Assembly: GCA_029245065.1 (NCBI GenBank)
Contig: JAQWQB010000066.1
Span: 1 to 50,361, forward strand
Reading direction: 5' to 3'
From: Flavobacteriales bacterium
GTDB lineage: Bacteria; Bacteroidota; Bacteroidia; Flavobacteriales_D; Sanyastnellaceae
Length of the DNA: 50,361 bases
Under the pieces are notes generated by a model. The model searched no databases and had not been told where the DNA came from. It worked only from the letters and a program-made list of their open reading frames with translations. The translations under genes were made by a program, and so were the position numbers. Below are positions 42,148 through 49,698 of this stretch, one piece after another; position 1 is the first letter of the stretch, and each line of letters starts with the position of its first letter.

Positions 42148-44886
42148 ATGGATAACTATTCTTACCTGAGTAATGCTGACGTAGATGCACTTGACGAGCT
42201 CTACCAACAGTACCGTAAAGACCCTGAATCTGTTGATTTCGGGTGGAAGAAGTTCTTTGAGGGCTTCGATTTCGCACAAATCAACTACGAAGAAGGAGGA
42301 GCAATTCCTGAAAATGTTCAGAAGGAGTTCAAAGTTCTGAACCTAATCGATGGTTATCGTTCTAGAGGTCACCTCTTTACGTTGACCAATCCTGTTCGTA
42401 CCAGAAGACAATATTCTCCAGATCTTTCAATTGGCAATTTCGGCTTATCTGATAGTGATCTAGGAACCTCTTTTGAGGCTGGAGAAGAAATCGGTATTGG
42501 AAAAGCTACGTTGAAAGATATCATTGCTCATCTTGAAAGCACGTATTGCCAGCACATCGGTATCGAATACACATACATCCGCCATCCGGAACGTGTTGAG
42601 TGGATTCGTAATAAAATTGAGCTCAAAAACAGGCCGCAACTTTCGAAAGATGAAAAGATGCAGGTCTTCAAGAAATTGAATCAGGCCACTGTATTTGAGC
42701 AGTTCCTACAGCGAAAGTTCGTAGGGCAAAAACGTTTCTCTATTGAAGGGAACGAAAGCATTGTTGCTGCCCTTGATGACTTGGTTGAATCGGGGTCGAA
42801 AATGGGAGTGAAAGAGTTCATTGTTGGAATGGCTCACCGAGGTAGATTGAATACTTTGGCGCACATTTTTGGAAAGCCCTATGAAGAAATTTTCGCTGAA
42901 TTCGAAGGGAAGGACTACGATGAGGATGACGGCTTTGACGGGGATGTGAAATACCACCTTGGTTACAGCACAGATGTGATTGCGGACTCTGGTGAAAAAG
43001 TGCACTTGACACTAACGCCTAACCCATCACACCTTGAAGCGGTAGATCCGGTAGTAGAAGGACTCACCAGAGCGAAAATCGATCATTACCTCAACGACGA
43101 AAAAGCAATTGTACCTATTCTTATTCACGGTGATGCGGCCATTTCAGGTCAAGGAATCGTTTACGAAGTGGTACAAATGGCACAATTGGATGGCTACAGA
43201 ACTGGTGGAACGGTTCACATTGTGGTCAACAACCAAATTGGCTTCACCACGAATTACCTCGATGGTAGAAGTTCAACTTATTGCACAGACGTTGCGAAAG
43301 CAACACTTTGTCCTGTGTTCCACGTGAATGCAGATGACGCGGAAGCCGTTATTCAGGTAATGAGAATTGCTTTGGAGTATCGTCAGACATTTAGTCGCGA
43401 TGTGTTTATCGACCTCTTGGGGTATCGAAAATACGGGCACAACGAAGGAGATGAGCCTAAGTTCACTCAGCCTAAATTGTACAAGGCGATTGGGAATCAT
43501 CCAACACCACGAGACATTTACTTCCAGAAGTTGAAGGCAGAAGGAGTGCTTTCAGAGGAGGAAAGCGATAAAATGCGTAAAACGTTAGAGGTTGAATTGG
43601 ATGCGAAATTTGACGCTTCAAAGAAAATTTCAAAGGCGCACGTGAAGCACTTCTTGGAAGAAACCTGGAAAGGATACGATTCAGCTGTACCTTCTGATTT
43701 TGATGATTCTCCAGAAACCGGAGTAGCGAAAAAGAAATTGGTGGAATTGGCAGAGAAACTTGCTCAACTCCCTGAAGGAAAGAACGTTTTCAGAAAGACG
43801 AAGAAGCTAATGGCTGATCGTTTGAAAATGGTGAAAGAAGATAGATTGGATTGGAGTATGGGCGAATTGCTAGCCTATGCTACGTTGCTCAATGAAAAGC
43901 ATCCTGTGCGCGTTTCAGGACAAGATGTGGAAAGAGGAACGTTCTCTCACCGTCATGCCGTTGTAAAAACGGAAGATGACGAAGAAGAGTACATCTCATT
44001 AAACAATTTGAGCAAAGACCAAGCGAAGCTCTCCATTTACAACTCGTTGTTGAGTGAATATGGTGTACTCGGCTTCGATTATGGTTACGCTTTTGGGACA
44101 CCAGATGGGTTAACGGTTTGGGAAGCACAGTTCGGAGATTTCTTCAACGGTGCACAAATCATGATTGACCAATTCATCACTGCAGCCGAAGACAAATGGA
44201 AAACCATGAATGGTTTAACGATGTTCTTGCCTCACGGTTATGAAGGGATGGGTTCTGAGCACTCGAGCGGACGTATGGAGCGTTTCCTACAGCAGTGCGC
44301 TGAGTACAACATGCAAGTGTGTAATCCAACCACACCTGCCAACCACTTTCACTTGTTGAGAAGACAGGTGAAACGTTCATTCAGAAAGCCACTGGTAGTT
44401 TTCACACCGAAGAAACTTCTGCGTTACCCTAAAGCTGTGAGTAAAATGGCTGAGTTGGCGAAAGGAAGTTTCCAAGAAGTAATGGACGATGCATTTGTGA
44501 AGGCAAAAGAGGTGGATACCATTGCTCTTTGCTCAGGTAAAATATACTACGACCTGTTGGAGTATAGAGAAGCAAACAACATTGGATCTGACATTGCTCT
44601 TGTGCGTTTGGAACAGCTTTATCCGTTCCCACAAAAGCAAATTGAAGCCATCATTAAGAAGTACGGGGCGAAAAAACGTTTTGTTTGGATTCAAGAAGAA
44701 TCAGAGAACATGGGCGCTTGGACGTACATGTTGAGTTCATTGTACCGAACAGACTTGCCAATTAAATTGGAAGTGATTGCACGATCTTCTAGTGGTAGCC
44801 CTGCAGCAGGATCGCCAGTGATCCATAAACAAAGACATCAAACACTCATTGAAAAGTTGTTCTCTTACAGTAAAGTGAACGCTTAA
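42148..44886 (+). CDS. sucA: 2-oxoglutarate dehydrogenase E1 component
   Basis: A 912-residue thiamine-diphosphate enzyme of the TCA cycle. The N-terminal YLSNADVDALDELYQQYRKD helix binds the E2 core. IVGMAHRGRLNTLAHIFGKP, the ThDP fold GDAAISGQGIVYE...NNQIGFTT, then LGYRKYGHNEGDEP are conserved. The pyrimidine-binding domain (GFDYGYAFGTPDGLTVWEAQFGD region) and the C-terminal WIQEESENMGAW segment follow. Length is typical. It precedes sucB by 21 bp in an operon and needs LpdA (at 35.6-37.0 kb) as E3. Confidence 0.97.
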   Translation: MDNYSYLSNADVDALDELYQQYRKDPESVDFGWKKFFEGFDFAQINYEEGGAIPENVQKEFKVLNLIDGYRSRGHLFTLTNPVRTRRQYSPDLSIGNFGLSDSDLGTSFEAGEEIGIGKATLKDIIAHLESTYCQHIGIEYTYIRHPERVEWIRNKIELKNRPQLSKDEKMQVFKKLNQATVFEQFLQRKFVGQKRFSIEGNESIVAALDDLVESGSKMGVKEFIVGMAHRGRLNTLAHIFGKPYEEIFAEFEGKDYDEDDGFDGDVKYHLGYSTDVIADSGEKVHLTLTPNPSHLEAVDPVVEGLTRAKIDHYLNDEKAIVPILIHGDAAISGQGIVYEVVQMAQLDGYRTGGTVHIVVNNQIGFTTNYLDGRSSTYCTDVAKATLCPVFHVNADDAEAVIQVMRIALEYRQTFSRDVFIDLLGYRKYGHNEGDEPKFTQPKLYKAIGNHPTPRDIYFQKLKAEGVLSEEESDKMRKTLEVELDAKFDASKKISKAHVKHFLEETWKGYDSAVPSDFDDSPETGVAKKKLVELAEKLAQLPEGKNVFRKTKKLMADRLKMVKEDRLDWSMGELLAYATLLNEKHPVRVSGQDVERGTFSHRHAVVKTEDDEEEYISLNNLSKDQAKLSIYNSLLSEYGVLGFDYGYAFGTPDGLTVWEAQFGDFFNGAQIMIDQFITAAEDKWKTMNGLTMFLPHGYEGMGSEHSSGRMERFLQQCAEYNMQVCNPTTPANHFHLLRRQVKRSFRKPLVVFTPKKLLRYPKAVSKMAELAKGSFQEVMDDAFVKAKEVDTIALCSGKIYYDLLEYREANNIGSDIALVRLEQLYPFPQKQIEAIIKKYGAKKRFVWIQEESENMGAWTYMLSSLYRTDLPIKLEVIARSSSGSPAAGSPVIHKQRHQTLIEKLFSYSKVNA

Positions 44887-44907
44887 TAACATTAAAAACC
44901 CCATTCC

Positions 44908-46164
44908 ATGTCAGTATTGGAAATGAAAGTCCCTAGTCCGGGCGAATCGATATCAGAAGTTGAAATTGCTGCTTGGTTAGTAGCAGATGGAGACTGGGTT
45001 GATAAAGATCAGACCATTGCCGAAGTAGATTCAGATAAGGCAACACTCGAATTGCCGGCGGAAGCCGCTGGGGTCATTACGCTCAAGGCGGAAGAAGGTG
45101 ATGTGGTTGCTGTTGGACAGGTAGTTTGCCTGATTGATACTTCAGCAGAGCGTCCTGCGGGGGCAGAAAAACCAGCTCCTGCGAAGGAAGAGGCACCAAA
45201 AGCTGAAGCACCGAAGCCCGCTGAAAAAGTGGCTGCTGCTCCAGCACCTGTGGCGTCAGATTCGTATGCTTCCGGGCATCCATCTCCTGCGGCGAAAAAG
45301 CTAATGGATGAGAACGGCGTGAAGGCCGGTCAAATTCAAGGGACTGGAAAAGACGGACGCATTCTCAAGCAAGATGTTGTTGCGGCTATGGCTGCAGGAT
45401 TCGATACCTCTGCTGCTCAGACGTGGGGCGGAAGTAGAGAAGAGCGCACTGAGAAAATGTCTACGCTACGTCGTAAAATTGGTGAGCGTCTTGTTTCTGT
45501 TAAGAATGAGACAGCCATGTTGACCACTTTTAACGAAGTGAACATGAAGCCAATCATGGACATGCGAAAGAAATACAAGGAGAAGTTCAAAGAGTCTCAT
45601 GGTGTAGGCCTCGGGTTTATGTCGTTCTTCACCAAAGCTGTAACAACCGCGTTGAACCTTTATCCGGCTGTAAATGCCAGAATTGAAGGCAAAGAAATTG
45701 TATACCACGAGTATGCAGACATTGGTATCGCGGTTAGTTCACCAAAAGGATTGATGGTTCCAGTTGTGCGAAATGCAGAACAGATGAGCTTAGCCGAAAT
45801 CGAATCAGACATTAAGCGTCTGGCGATCAAAGCGAGAGATGGAAAAATCACCATTGATGAAATGACGGGTGGAACCTTTACCATTACCAACGGAGGTGTT
45901 TTCGGATCAATGTTGAGTACCCCAATCATTAACCCTCCACAAAGTGCGATTCTAGGAATGCACAACATTGTTGAGCGTCCGGTTGCTGAAAATGGAGAAG
46001 TGGTTATTCGTCCAGTGATGTACATCGCTCTTTCATACGACCACCGTATTATTGACGGAAAGGAAAGCGTTAGCTTCTTGGTAAAAGTGAAGGAGATGTT
46101 GGAGAATCCAGAAACGATGTTGTTTGGGGCGAAGGACCCAGCGCAGGTGTTGTTGGGATTGTAG
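44908..46164 (+). CDS. sucB: Dihydrolipoyllysine succinyltransferase (E2 of 2-oxoglutarate dehydrogenase)
   Basis: A 418-residue protein. The lipoyl domain (about 1-77) carries the modified lysine in [13 protein letters not shown]. An Ala/Pro/Glu/Lys linker follows (about 80-118), then the peripheral subunit-binding domain ([20 protein letters not shown]) and the catalytic CoA acyltransferase domain with the active-site block [13 protein letters not shown] (His and Asp). It transfers succinyl from SucA to CoA. A bidirectional terminator lies about 75 bp downstream. Confidence 0.97.
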   Translation: MSVLEMKVPSPGESISEVEIAAWLVADGDWVDKDQTIAEVDSDKATLELPAEAAGVITLKAEEGDVVAVGQVVCLIDTSAERPAGAEKPAPAKEEAPKAEAPKPAEKVAAAPAPVASDSYASGHPSPAAKKLMDENGVKAGQIQGTGKDGRILKQDVVAAMAAGFDTSAAQTWGGSREERTEKMSTLRRKIGERLVSVKNETAMLTTFNEVNMKPIMDMRKKYKEKFKESHGVGLGFMSFFTKAVTTALNLYPAVNARIEGKEIVYHEYADIGIAVSSPKGLMVPVVRNAEQMSLAEIESDIKRLAIKARDGKITIDEMTGGTFTITNGGVFGSMLSTPIINPPQSAILGMHNIVERPVAENGEVVIRPVMYIALSYDHRIIDGKESVSFLVKVKEMLENPETMLFGAKDPAQVLLGL

Positions 46165-46236
46165 AAACCTATTCTACCAATTTTCCATTCGTACAACGAA
46201 GAGAAATCATACCTCCAGAACGGAGTTTATACATAC

Positions 46237-46267
46237 AAAAAGGCTACCCATCGGGTAGCCTTTTTTT
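46237..46267. terminator. Bidirectional intrinsic terminator between sucB and the moeB-like gene
   Basis: AAAAAGGCTACCC - ATC - GGGTAGCCTTTTTTT is a perfect stem with an A-run before and a T-run after, so it can end both sucAB (plus) and the cysteine-synthesis operon (minus). Confidence 0.92.
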
Positions 46268-46322
46268 ACCTGCACCTCTGCAAGTACTCCTTAACCACAT
46301 AACAACTTATGCTTCTTTTTGC

Positions 46323-47486
46323 TTAGTATAATGCAACTTCTTCATCTATTTCTTTGGCCCATGCCCGTATGCCTCCAGTCAGGTTGTACAGGTTGTCAAA
46401 ACCAAATCCATCTTCTAATTTTTTAATCGCCTTGGCGCTGCGAACACCGCTTCTGCAATGAACAACGACCTTTTTAGTTCGGTCAATGCGGGCAGCGAAA
46501 TCTTCTATGGAGTTCAACGGCATTAATTCTCCAGCGATGTTCGCAATGGCGTATTCGTACGGTTCACGCACATCGATTAATTGAAAGGATTCTTCATTGT
46601 CTTTCAAAGAGCGCAAAGCATGCACATCAATTTCTTTCACATCAAGCGACTCTTGTTTTTCAGTCACTTTTAATCCGCAAAATTGTTCGTAGTCAATTAA
46701 CTCTGTAATGCTAGGGTTTTCGCCATTGAGCGGATTCGAAGCACTGCGTTTTACTTTCATGGTGCGTGTCTCGAAGGTGGCCGCGTCTAATAGGAAAAGC
46801 CTTCCACTTAGTGGTTCCCCAACGCCCGAGATCACCTTAATTACTTCGTTTGCTTGAAGCGAGCCAATGATTCCAGGCAAAACGCCAATCACGCCGCCTT
46901 CCGCGCAGCTTGGGACCAGTCCTGGAGGTGGAGGAGAAGGGAAAAGGTCCCGGTAGTTTGGTCCGCGATTTCCTTTTTCGTCAACGAAATTGAAAACTGA
47001 AACCTGCCCGTCAAAACGGAAAATAGATCCGTAAACATTCACTTTATCGAGTAAAACACAAACATCGTTCACCAGATAGCGCGTCGGGAAATTGTCTGTT
47101 CCATCGGCTACAATGTCATAATCTGCAACGATCTCTTTCGCGTTCTGTGAAGTGAACTGCGTATTATACGTGTTCACAGTGATATGCGGATTCAACGATT
47201 GAATTCGTTTAGCGGCAGCTTCCACTTTCGGTTTCCCGACGTCTTCTACACTAAATAAAACTTGGCGTTGTAAGTTGGATTCGTCAACGACATCGAAATC
47301 AACAATACCGAGGGTACCTACTCCGGCAGCTGCCAAATAGAGCAACAACGGAGAACCGAGACCACCAGAACCAATGACCAACACTTTCGCATTCTTGAGT
47401 TTTCGTTGACCTTCAATGTTGAACTCCGGAATAATGAGGTGCCGGCTGTACCGTTCTAATTCTGCTTTACTGAAATCTGTACTCAT
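46323..47486 (-). CDS. MoeB/MoeZ-type adenylyltransferase with C-terminal rhodanese domain
   Basis: A 387-residue E1-like enzyme that adenylates the C-terminal Gly of a small sulfur carrier and then loads sulfur. The ThiF/MoeB domain (about 8-250) has the ATP loop VIGSGGLGSPLLLYLAAAGVG, the DVVDESNLQRQ motif and a catalytic Cys194 in VPSCAEGGVIG. The rhodanese domain (about 282-387) holds Cys344 in VVHCRSGVRS, the persulfide carrier. The two CxxC zinc pairs of E. coli MoeB are not seen. This layout equals mycobacterial MoeZ. It is the last gene of the cysteine operon, 12 bp after the carrier gene; moa/thi biosynthetic genes are absent nearby. Confidence 0.92.
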   Translation of the reverse strand: MSTDFSKAELERYSRHLIIPEFNIEGQRKLKNAKVLVIGSGGLGSPLLLYLAAAGVGTLGIVDFDVVDESNLQRQVLFSVEDVGKPKVEAAAKRIQSLNPHITVNTYNTQFTSQNAKEIVADYDIVADGTDNFPTRYLVNDVCVLLDKVNVYGSIFRFDGQVSVFNFVDEKGNRGPNYRDLFPSPPPPGLVPSCAEGGVIGVLPGIIGSLQANEVIKVISGVGEPLSGRLFLLDAATFETRTMKVKRSASNPLNGENPSITELIDYEQFCGLKVTEKQESLDVKEIDVHALRSLKDNEESFQLIDVREPYEYAIANIAGELMPLNSIEDFAARIDRTKKVVVHCRSGVRSAKAIKKLEDGFGFDNLYNLTGGIRAWAKEIDEEVALY

Positions 47487-47497
47487 GATCAGAAGTG

Positions 47498-47776
47498 TTA
47501 AATAGCTCCGCCTGCAATGGCAGGAATGATGGAGATGATTGAATCTTGATTGACTTCGGTTTGTTCGTTATCCAACGATTGAATGTCTTCGTCTTCTAAA
47601 TAGACTTTTACGAAAGAACGAATATTTCCGTCACCATCCAGAAGATGAGGTTTCAATCCATCAAAAGTGGTGATGAGGTCGTTAATTACACTTTTTACAG
47701 ATCCACCTGCACTTTGAAATCTTGCCTCATTGTTGGTGAATTTTCGAAGGGGAGTGGGGATTAATAAAGTTGCCAT
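47498..47776 (-). CDS. MoaD/ThiS/CysO-type sulfur carrier protein with GGAI tail
   Basis: The ATG at 47776 (MATLLIPTPLRKFTN) starts 2 bp after the upstream JAMM gene ends; the longer frame to 47848 lies inside that gene. The 92-residue ubiquitin-like protein has the usual GGSVKSVINDLI helix and an FVKVYLEDEDIQ strand pair. It ends IPAIAGGAI: the functional Gly-Gly (89-90) is followed by Ala-Ile. Carriers must expose the Gly-Gly, so the last two residues have to be removed, as is known for QbsE with its JAMM protease. The neighbouring protease is the obvious candidate. The carrier delivers sulfide as a thiocarboxylate to the CysM-like enzyme. Confidence 0.9.
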   Translation of the reverse strand: MATLLIPTPLRKFTNNEARFQSAGGSVKSVINDLITTFDGLKPHLLDGDGNIRSFVKVYLEDEDIQSLDNEQTEVNQDSIISIIPAIAGGAI

Positions 47777-47778
47777 GG

Positions 47779-48216
47779 TTAGTGTTTTATGGGTTGATGT
47801 TCGTGAATTTCTTCTTCTTGGAATTGTGATTGTTCGTCTAGTTGCCATGAACGAATAGTTGTCACTTCGTCGTCGTAGACACTTAGAATGATATAGCTAA
47901 AGAAAGGGACAGCTTGTTTCAGGTCATGCACCGAGGGGATGGCCGGGTGGAGCGGATGGGAGTGGTATACTCCCAACAGCACCAGCCCTTTTTCCAACGC
48001 GTATTTTTCCGCTTGCAGGTAATCCATCGGTGATATGGAGAAACGTCTGCGCTGGTCACCATCCTTGGTATTGCTTACCGGACGAACTTCGATTACATTT
48101 CTATTGCCATCTTGAATTTCGCCAAAGAAAAATCCACAACATTCGTTTGGGAATGTGCCAATGGCGTGTGCTCTCATGACTTCGCCGGTAGATTCTACTA
48201 GTTGAACCCTTTCCAT
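47779..48216 (-). CDS. JAMM/MPN+ metallopeptidase (Mec-like, M67 family)
   Basis: A 145-residue zinc peptidase with a complete JAMM motif: Glu25 in FPNECCGFFFG, His85 and His87 in VYHSHPLHPAIPSVHD, Ser95 and Asp98. In mycobacteria, Mec releases cysteine from the CysO-cysteine adduct; in Pseudomonas, QbsD trims a carrier's C-terminus. Both jobs are possible here because the neighbouring carrier ends GGAI. Its start overlaps the cysM-like stop (TAATG) and its stop lies 2 bp before the carrier gene, so synthesis is tightly coupled. Confidence 0.93.
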   Translation of the reverse strand: MERVQLVESTGEVMRAHAIGTFPNECCGFFFGEIQDGNRNVIEVRPVSNTKDGDQRRRFSISPMDYLQAEKYALEKGLVLLGVYHSHPLHPAIPSVHDLKQAVPFFSYIILSVYDDEVTTIRSWQLDEQSQFQEEEIHEHQPIKH

Positions 48217-49148
48217 TACTTCAGAATTGAATTGATCACCTCAGAATACTTTGTTGCATCGTCGGCGAAAATGGTAACAATGGTGCCTTCTTCTATTTCA
48301 TCGGCTACCTGTATGGCTCCGAGAAGGTTTGCAGCAGATGACGGACTCAATGCCAATCCTTGACCATGCGCTTTTTTGAGAACACCATACGCGCTCAACG
48401 TATCGACTGTCATGATGTTATGAGCAAGATGTAGATCGAAAATACCCGGAACATGTGCTGTTTCCAAGTGTTTCCATCCTTCCAATCCATGCAAGGCTGT
48501 TTCAGGTTGGAGCGCAATGGAGGTTACTTCTGGTTTTTCCTCTAGCAATCTTCGCGCAGTGCCAGTGAATGTTCCTGTGGTTCCCAAGCCAGCAACGAAA
48601 TGTGTTATCTCACCATAGGTTTGATGGAGGATTTCGCTTGCGGTAGTGTTGAAGTGTGCCTTCCAATTGTCTTCATTGTTGTATTGGTCTGCGTAGAAAT
48701 AATCTTCAGGATTCTTTTCTTTTAACTCCCGTGCCACGCGCTGTGCGCCGTCTGTTCCTTCAAATTTGCTTGTAAAAATGAGTTGAGCATCGAGGATTTC
48801 TAACATGTCTTTACGCTCCTGAGAGGCATTTTCAGGAATGCATAACGTAATTGGAATTCCAGCAGCTTTTGCAAAAATGGCATAGGCAATACCTGTGTTT
48901 CCACTGCTGGCATCCAGAAGCCTGACGTTTCTATTCAATTCACCTCGCTGAATGGCTCGGCGCATTATGTTGTAAGCTGGCCTTGCTTTAACACTGGCTC
49001 CCATTTGTTGCCATTCTGCTTTCGCGAAGATGGTTACGTTTGGGTTTGAATGAAAACCCTTCAGCTCTAAAAGCGGGGTGTTTCCCACATAGGGTCTGAA
49101 TTCATTGAAGTGGTCTAAAAGATCAGGTGTTAGCGTTGCGTTTTTCAT
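48216..49148 (-). CDS. cysM: Cysteine synthase, CysM-type (probably carrier-dependent)
   Basis: A 310-residue fold-type II PLP enzyme. PLP lysine is Lys54 in MGASVKARPAYN (usual SVKDRPA). SSGNTG (81-86) binds substrate and GLGTTGT (187-193) cups the phosphate. The C-terminal HGLEGWKHLET...VPGIFD block is of the CysM rather than CysK kind. In mycobacteria, CysM joins O-phosphoserine with the CysO thiocarboxylate; the identical gene neighbourhood here implies the same. It is the first structural gene of the operon, downstream of two cysteine-codon attenuators. O-acetylserine use cannot be excluded. Confidence 0.9.
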   Translation of the reverse strand: MKNATLTPDLLDHFNEFRPYVGNTPLLELKGFHSNPNVTIFAKAEWQQMGASVKARPAYNIMRRAIQRGELNRNVRLLDASSGNTGIAYAIFAKAAGIPITLCIPENASQERKDMLEILDAQLIFTSKFEGTDGAQRVARELKEKNPEDYFYADQYNNEDNWKAHFNTTASEILHQTYGEITHFVAGLGTTGTFTGTARRLLEEKPEVTSIALQPETALHGLEGWKHLETAHVPGIFDLHLAHNIMTVDTLSAYGVLKKAHGQGLALSPSSAANLLGAIQVADEIEEGTIVTIFADDATKYSEVINSILK

Positions 49149-49190
49149 GATATAATGGGGGTCGAAATGTGAATTCTAAATTGTTAGAGC

Positions 49191-49227
49191 AAAAGAAAAG
49201 GCCCTTCTCAACTCGAGAAGGGCCTTT
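49191..49227 (-). terminator. Attenuator terminator 2 (before cysM)
   Basis: On the minus strand AAAGGCCCTTCTC - GAGTT - GAGAAGGGCCTTT is a perfect 13-bp stem followed by U-rich TCTTTT. It lies 24 bp after the stop of the second cysteine-rich leader ORF and 43 bp before the cysM ATG, so unless it is prevented from forming it stops transcription of the operon. Confidence 0.93.
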
Positions 49228-49251
49228 GAAATCTTTTACAAGAATGTTCAA

Positions 49252-49326
49252 CTAGGACATAGGCTTCTCGGGTCGTGTGATGGCACAACAGCAACAACAA
49301 GTTGTATTTGGAAGCATATTTCTCAT
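49252..49326 (-). CDS. Cysteine leader peptide 2 (24 residues, five consecutive Cys codons)
   Basis: ATG at 49326 to TAG at 49252-49254. The peptide begins MRNMLPNTTCCCCCAITR; codons 10-14 (49299-49285) are all Cys. The probability of such a run by chance is very small. Codons 19-22 (CCC GAG AAG CCT) contain CGAGAAGCCT, which can pair with the 5' arm of the terminator that follows. Its role is therefore to sense charged tRNA-Cys through ribosome stalling. The peptide itself is probably discarded. It resembles leader 1 (NT..CC.CA). Confidence 0.82.
   Translation of the reverse strand: MRNMLPNTTCCCCCAITRPEKPMS
49261..49270 (-). promoter_or_regulatory. Antiterminator segment 2
   Basis: Minus-strand CGAGAAGCCT pairs with the terminator 5' arm: CGAGAAG with CTTCTCG (49220-49214), and CCT with AGG (49225-49223) across a 2-nt bulge. 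A ribosome ending at the leader stop would cover it (terminator forms); a ribosome stalled at the Cys codons would leave it free (terminator blocked). Confidence 0.75.
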
Positions 49327-49357
49327 GTGAACGTTTGTATTAACCAATTAATAAACC

Positions 49358-49392
49358 AAAAAAAAGCCCTCCCGAGTGATTCGGAAGGGCTT
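49358..49392 (-). terminator. Attenuator terminator 1
   Basis: Minus-strand AAGCCCTTCCGA - ATCAC - TCGGGAGGGCTT is a 12-bp stem with one G.U pair, followed by a run of U. It lies 34 bp after the stop of the first cysteine-rich leader ORF and about 30 bp before the second. Confidence 0.92.
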
Positions 49393-49418
49393 AATATTTT
49401 TTCAAATACTAGTTTCAG

Positions 49419-49426
49419 TCCGAACC
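49419..49426 (-). promoter_or_regulatory. Antiterminator segment 1
   Basis: Minus-strand GGTTCGGA, directly after the leader 1 stop codon, can pair over 8 bp (one G.U) with TCCGAATC (49385-49378) in the 5' arm and loop of terminator 1. A ribosome terminating at the TAG would mask it. Confidence 0.68.
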
Positions 49427-49474
49427 CTAATGGGTGGCACACCAGCAACAAGTATTTGTAAACGTCTTTTTCAT
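49427..49474 (-). CDS. Cysteine leader peptide 1 (15 residues)
   Basis: ATG at 49474 to TAG at 49427-49429 encodes MKKTFTNTCCWCATH, with Cys at codons 9, 10 and 12. The next element is an intrinsic terminator. Its ATG is only 8 nt past the -7 box, so translation would start at or within a few bases of the 5' end. It shares the NT-CC-C-CA pattern with leader 2, suggesting duplication. Its function is inferred as a cysteine-starvation sensor. Confidence 0.8.
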   Translation of the reverse strand: MKKTFTNTCCWCATH

Positions 49475-49482
49475 AACTGCTA

Positions 49483-49516
49483 CAAAGATAAGGGAATTTT
49501 TTTCCTATTTCCCAAA
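49483..49516 (-). promoter_or_regulatory. Promoter of the cysteine operon
   Basis: On the minus strand TTTG (49516-49513), a 22-bp spacer and TATCTTTG (49490-49483) fit the Bacteroidota consensus. The likely start is near 49475-49478. It drives both leader ORFs, both attenuators and the four cysteine-synthesis genes; no second promoter was seen between the leaders. Confidence 0.75.
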
Positions 49517-49698
49517 CCTCAATGTAAACCCCATTAAAATAGTAGGGTTAATTCGTTGTTGTAATTCCTCGTTTCCACAGTAGTTGCAGGCGCTCCATGA
49601 ATTGAGTGAACTAAATGTTAAATCTGAAATTTTCCTTTGTGTAGGATGTAACCTACATGATTTATCAGCGTAATAGATGACAGTTAGCACCGAAAAAA

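Noticed and set aside
49252-49474. Cysteine-rich mini-ORFs as metal-binding peptides or peptide natural-product precursors
   Set aside because: No maturation enzyme or export gene is adjacent, and the terminators with complementary antiterminator segments directly before cysteine-synthesis genes fit attenuation better.
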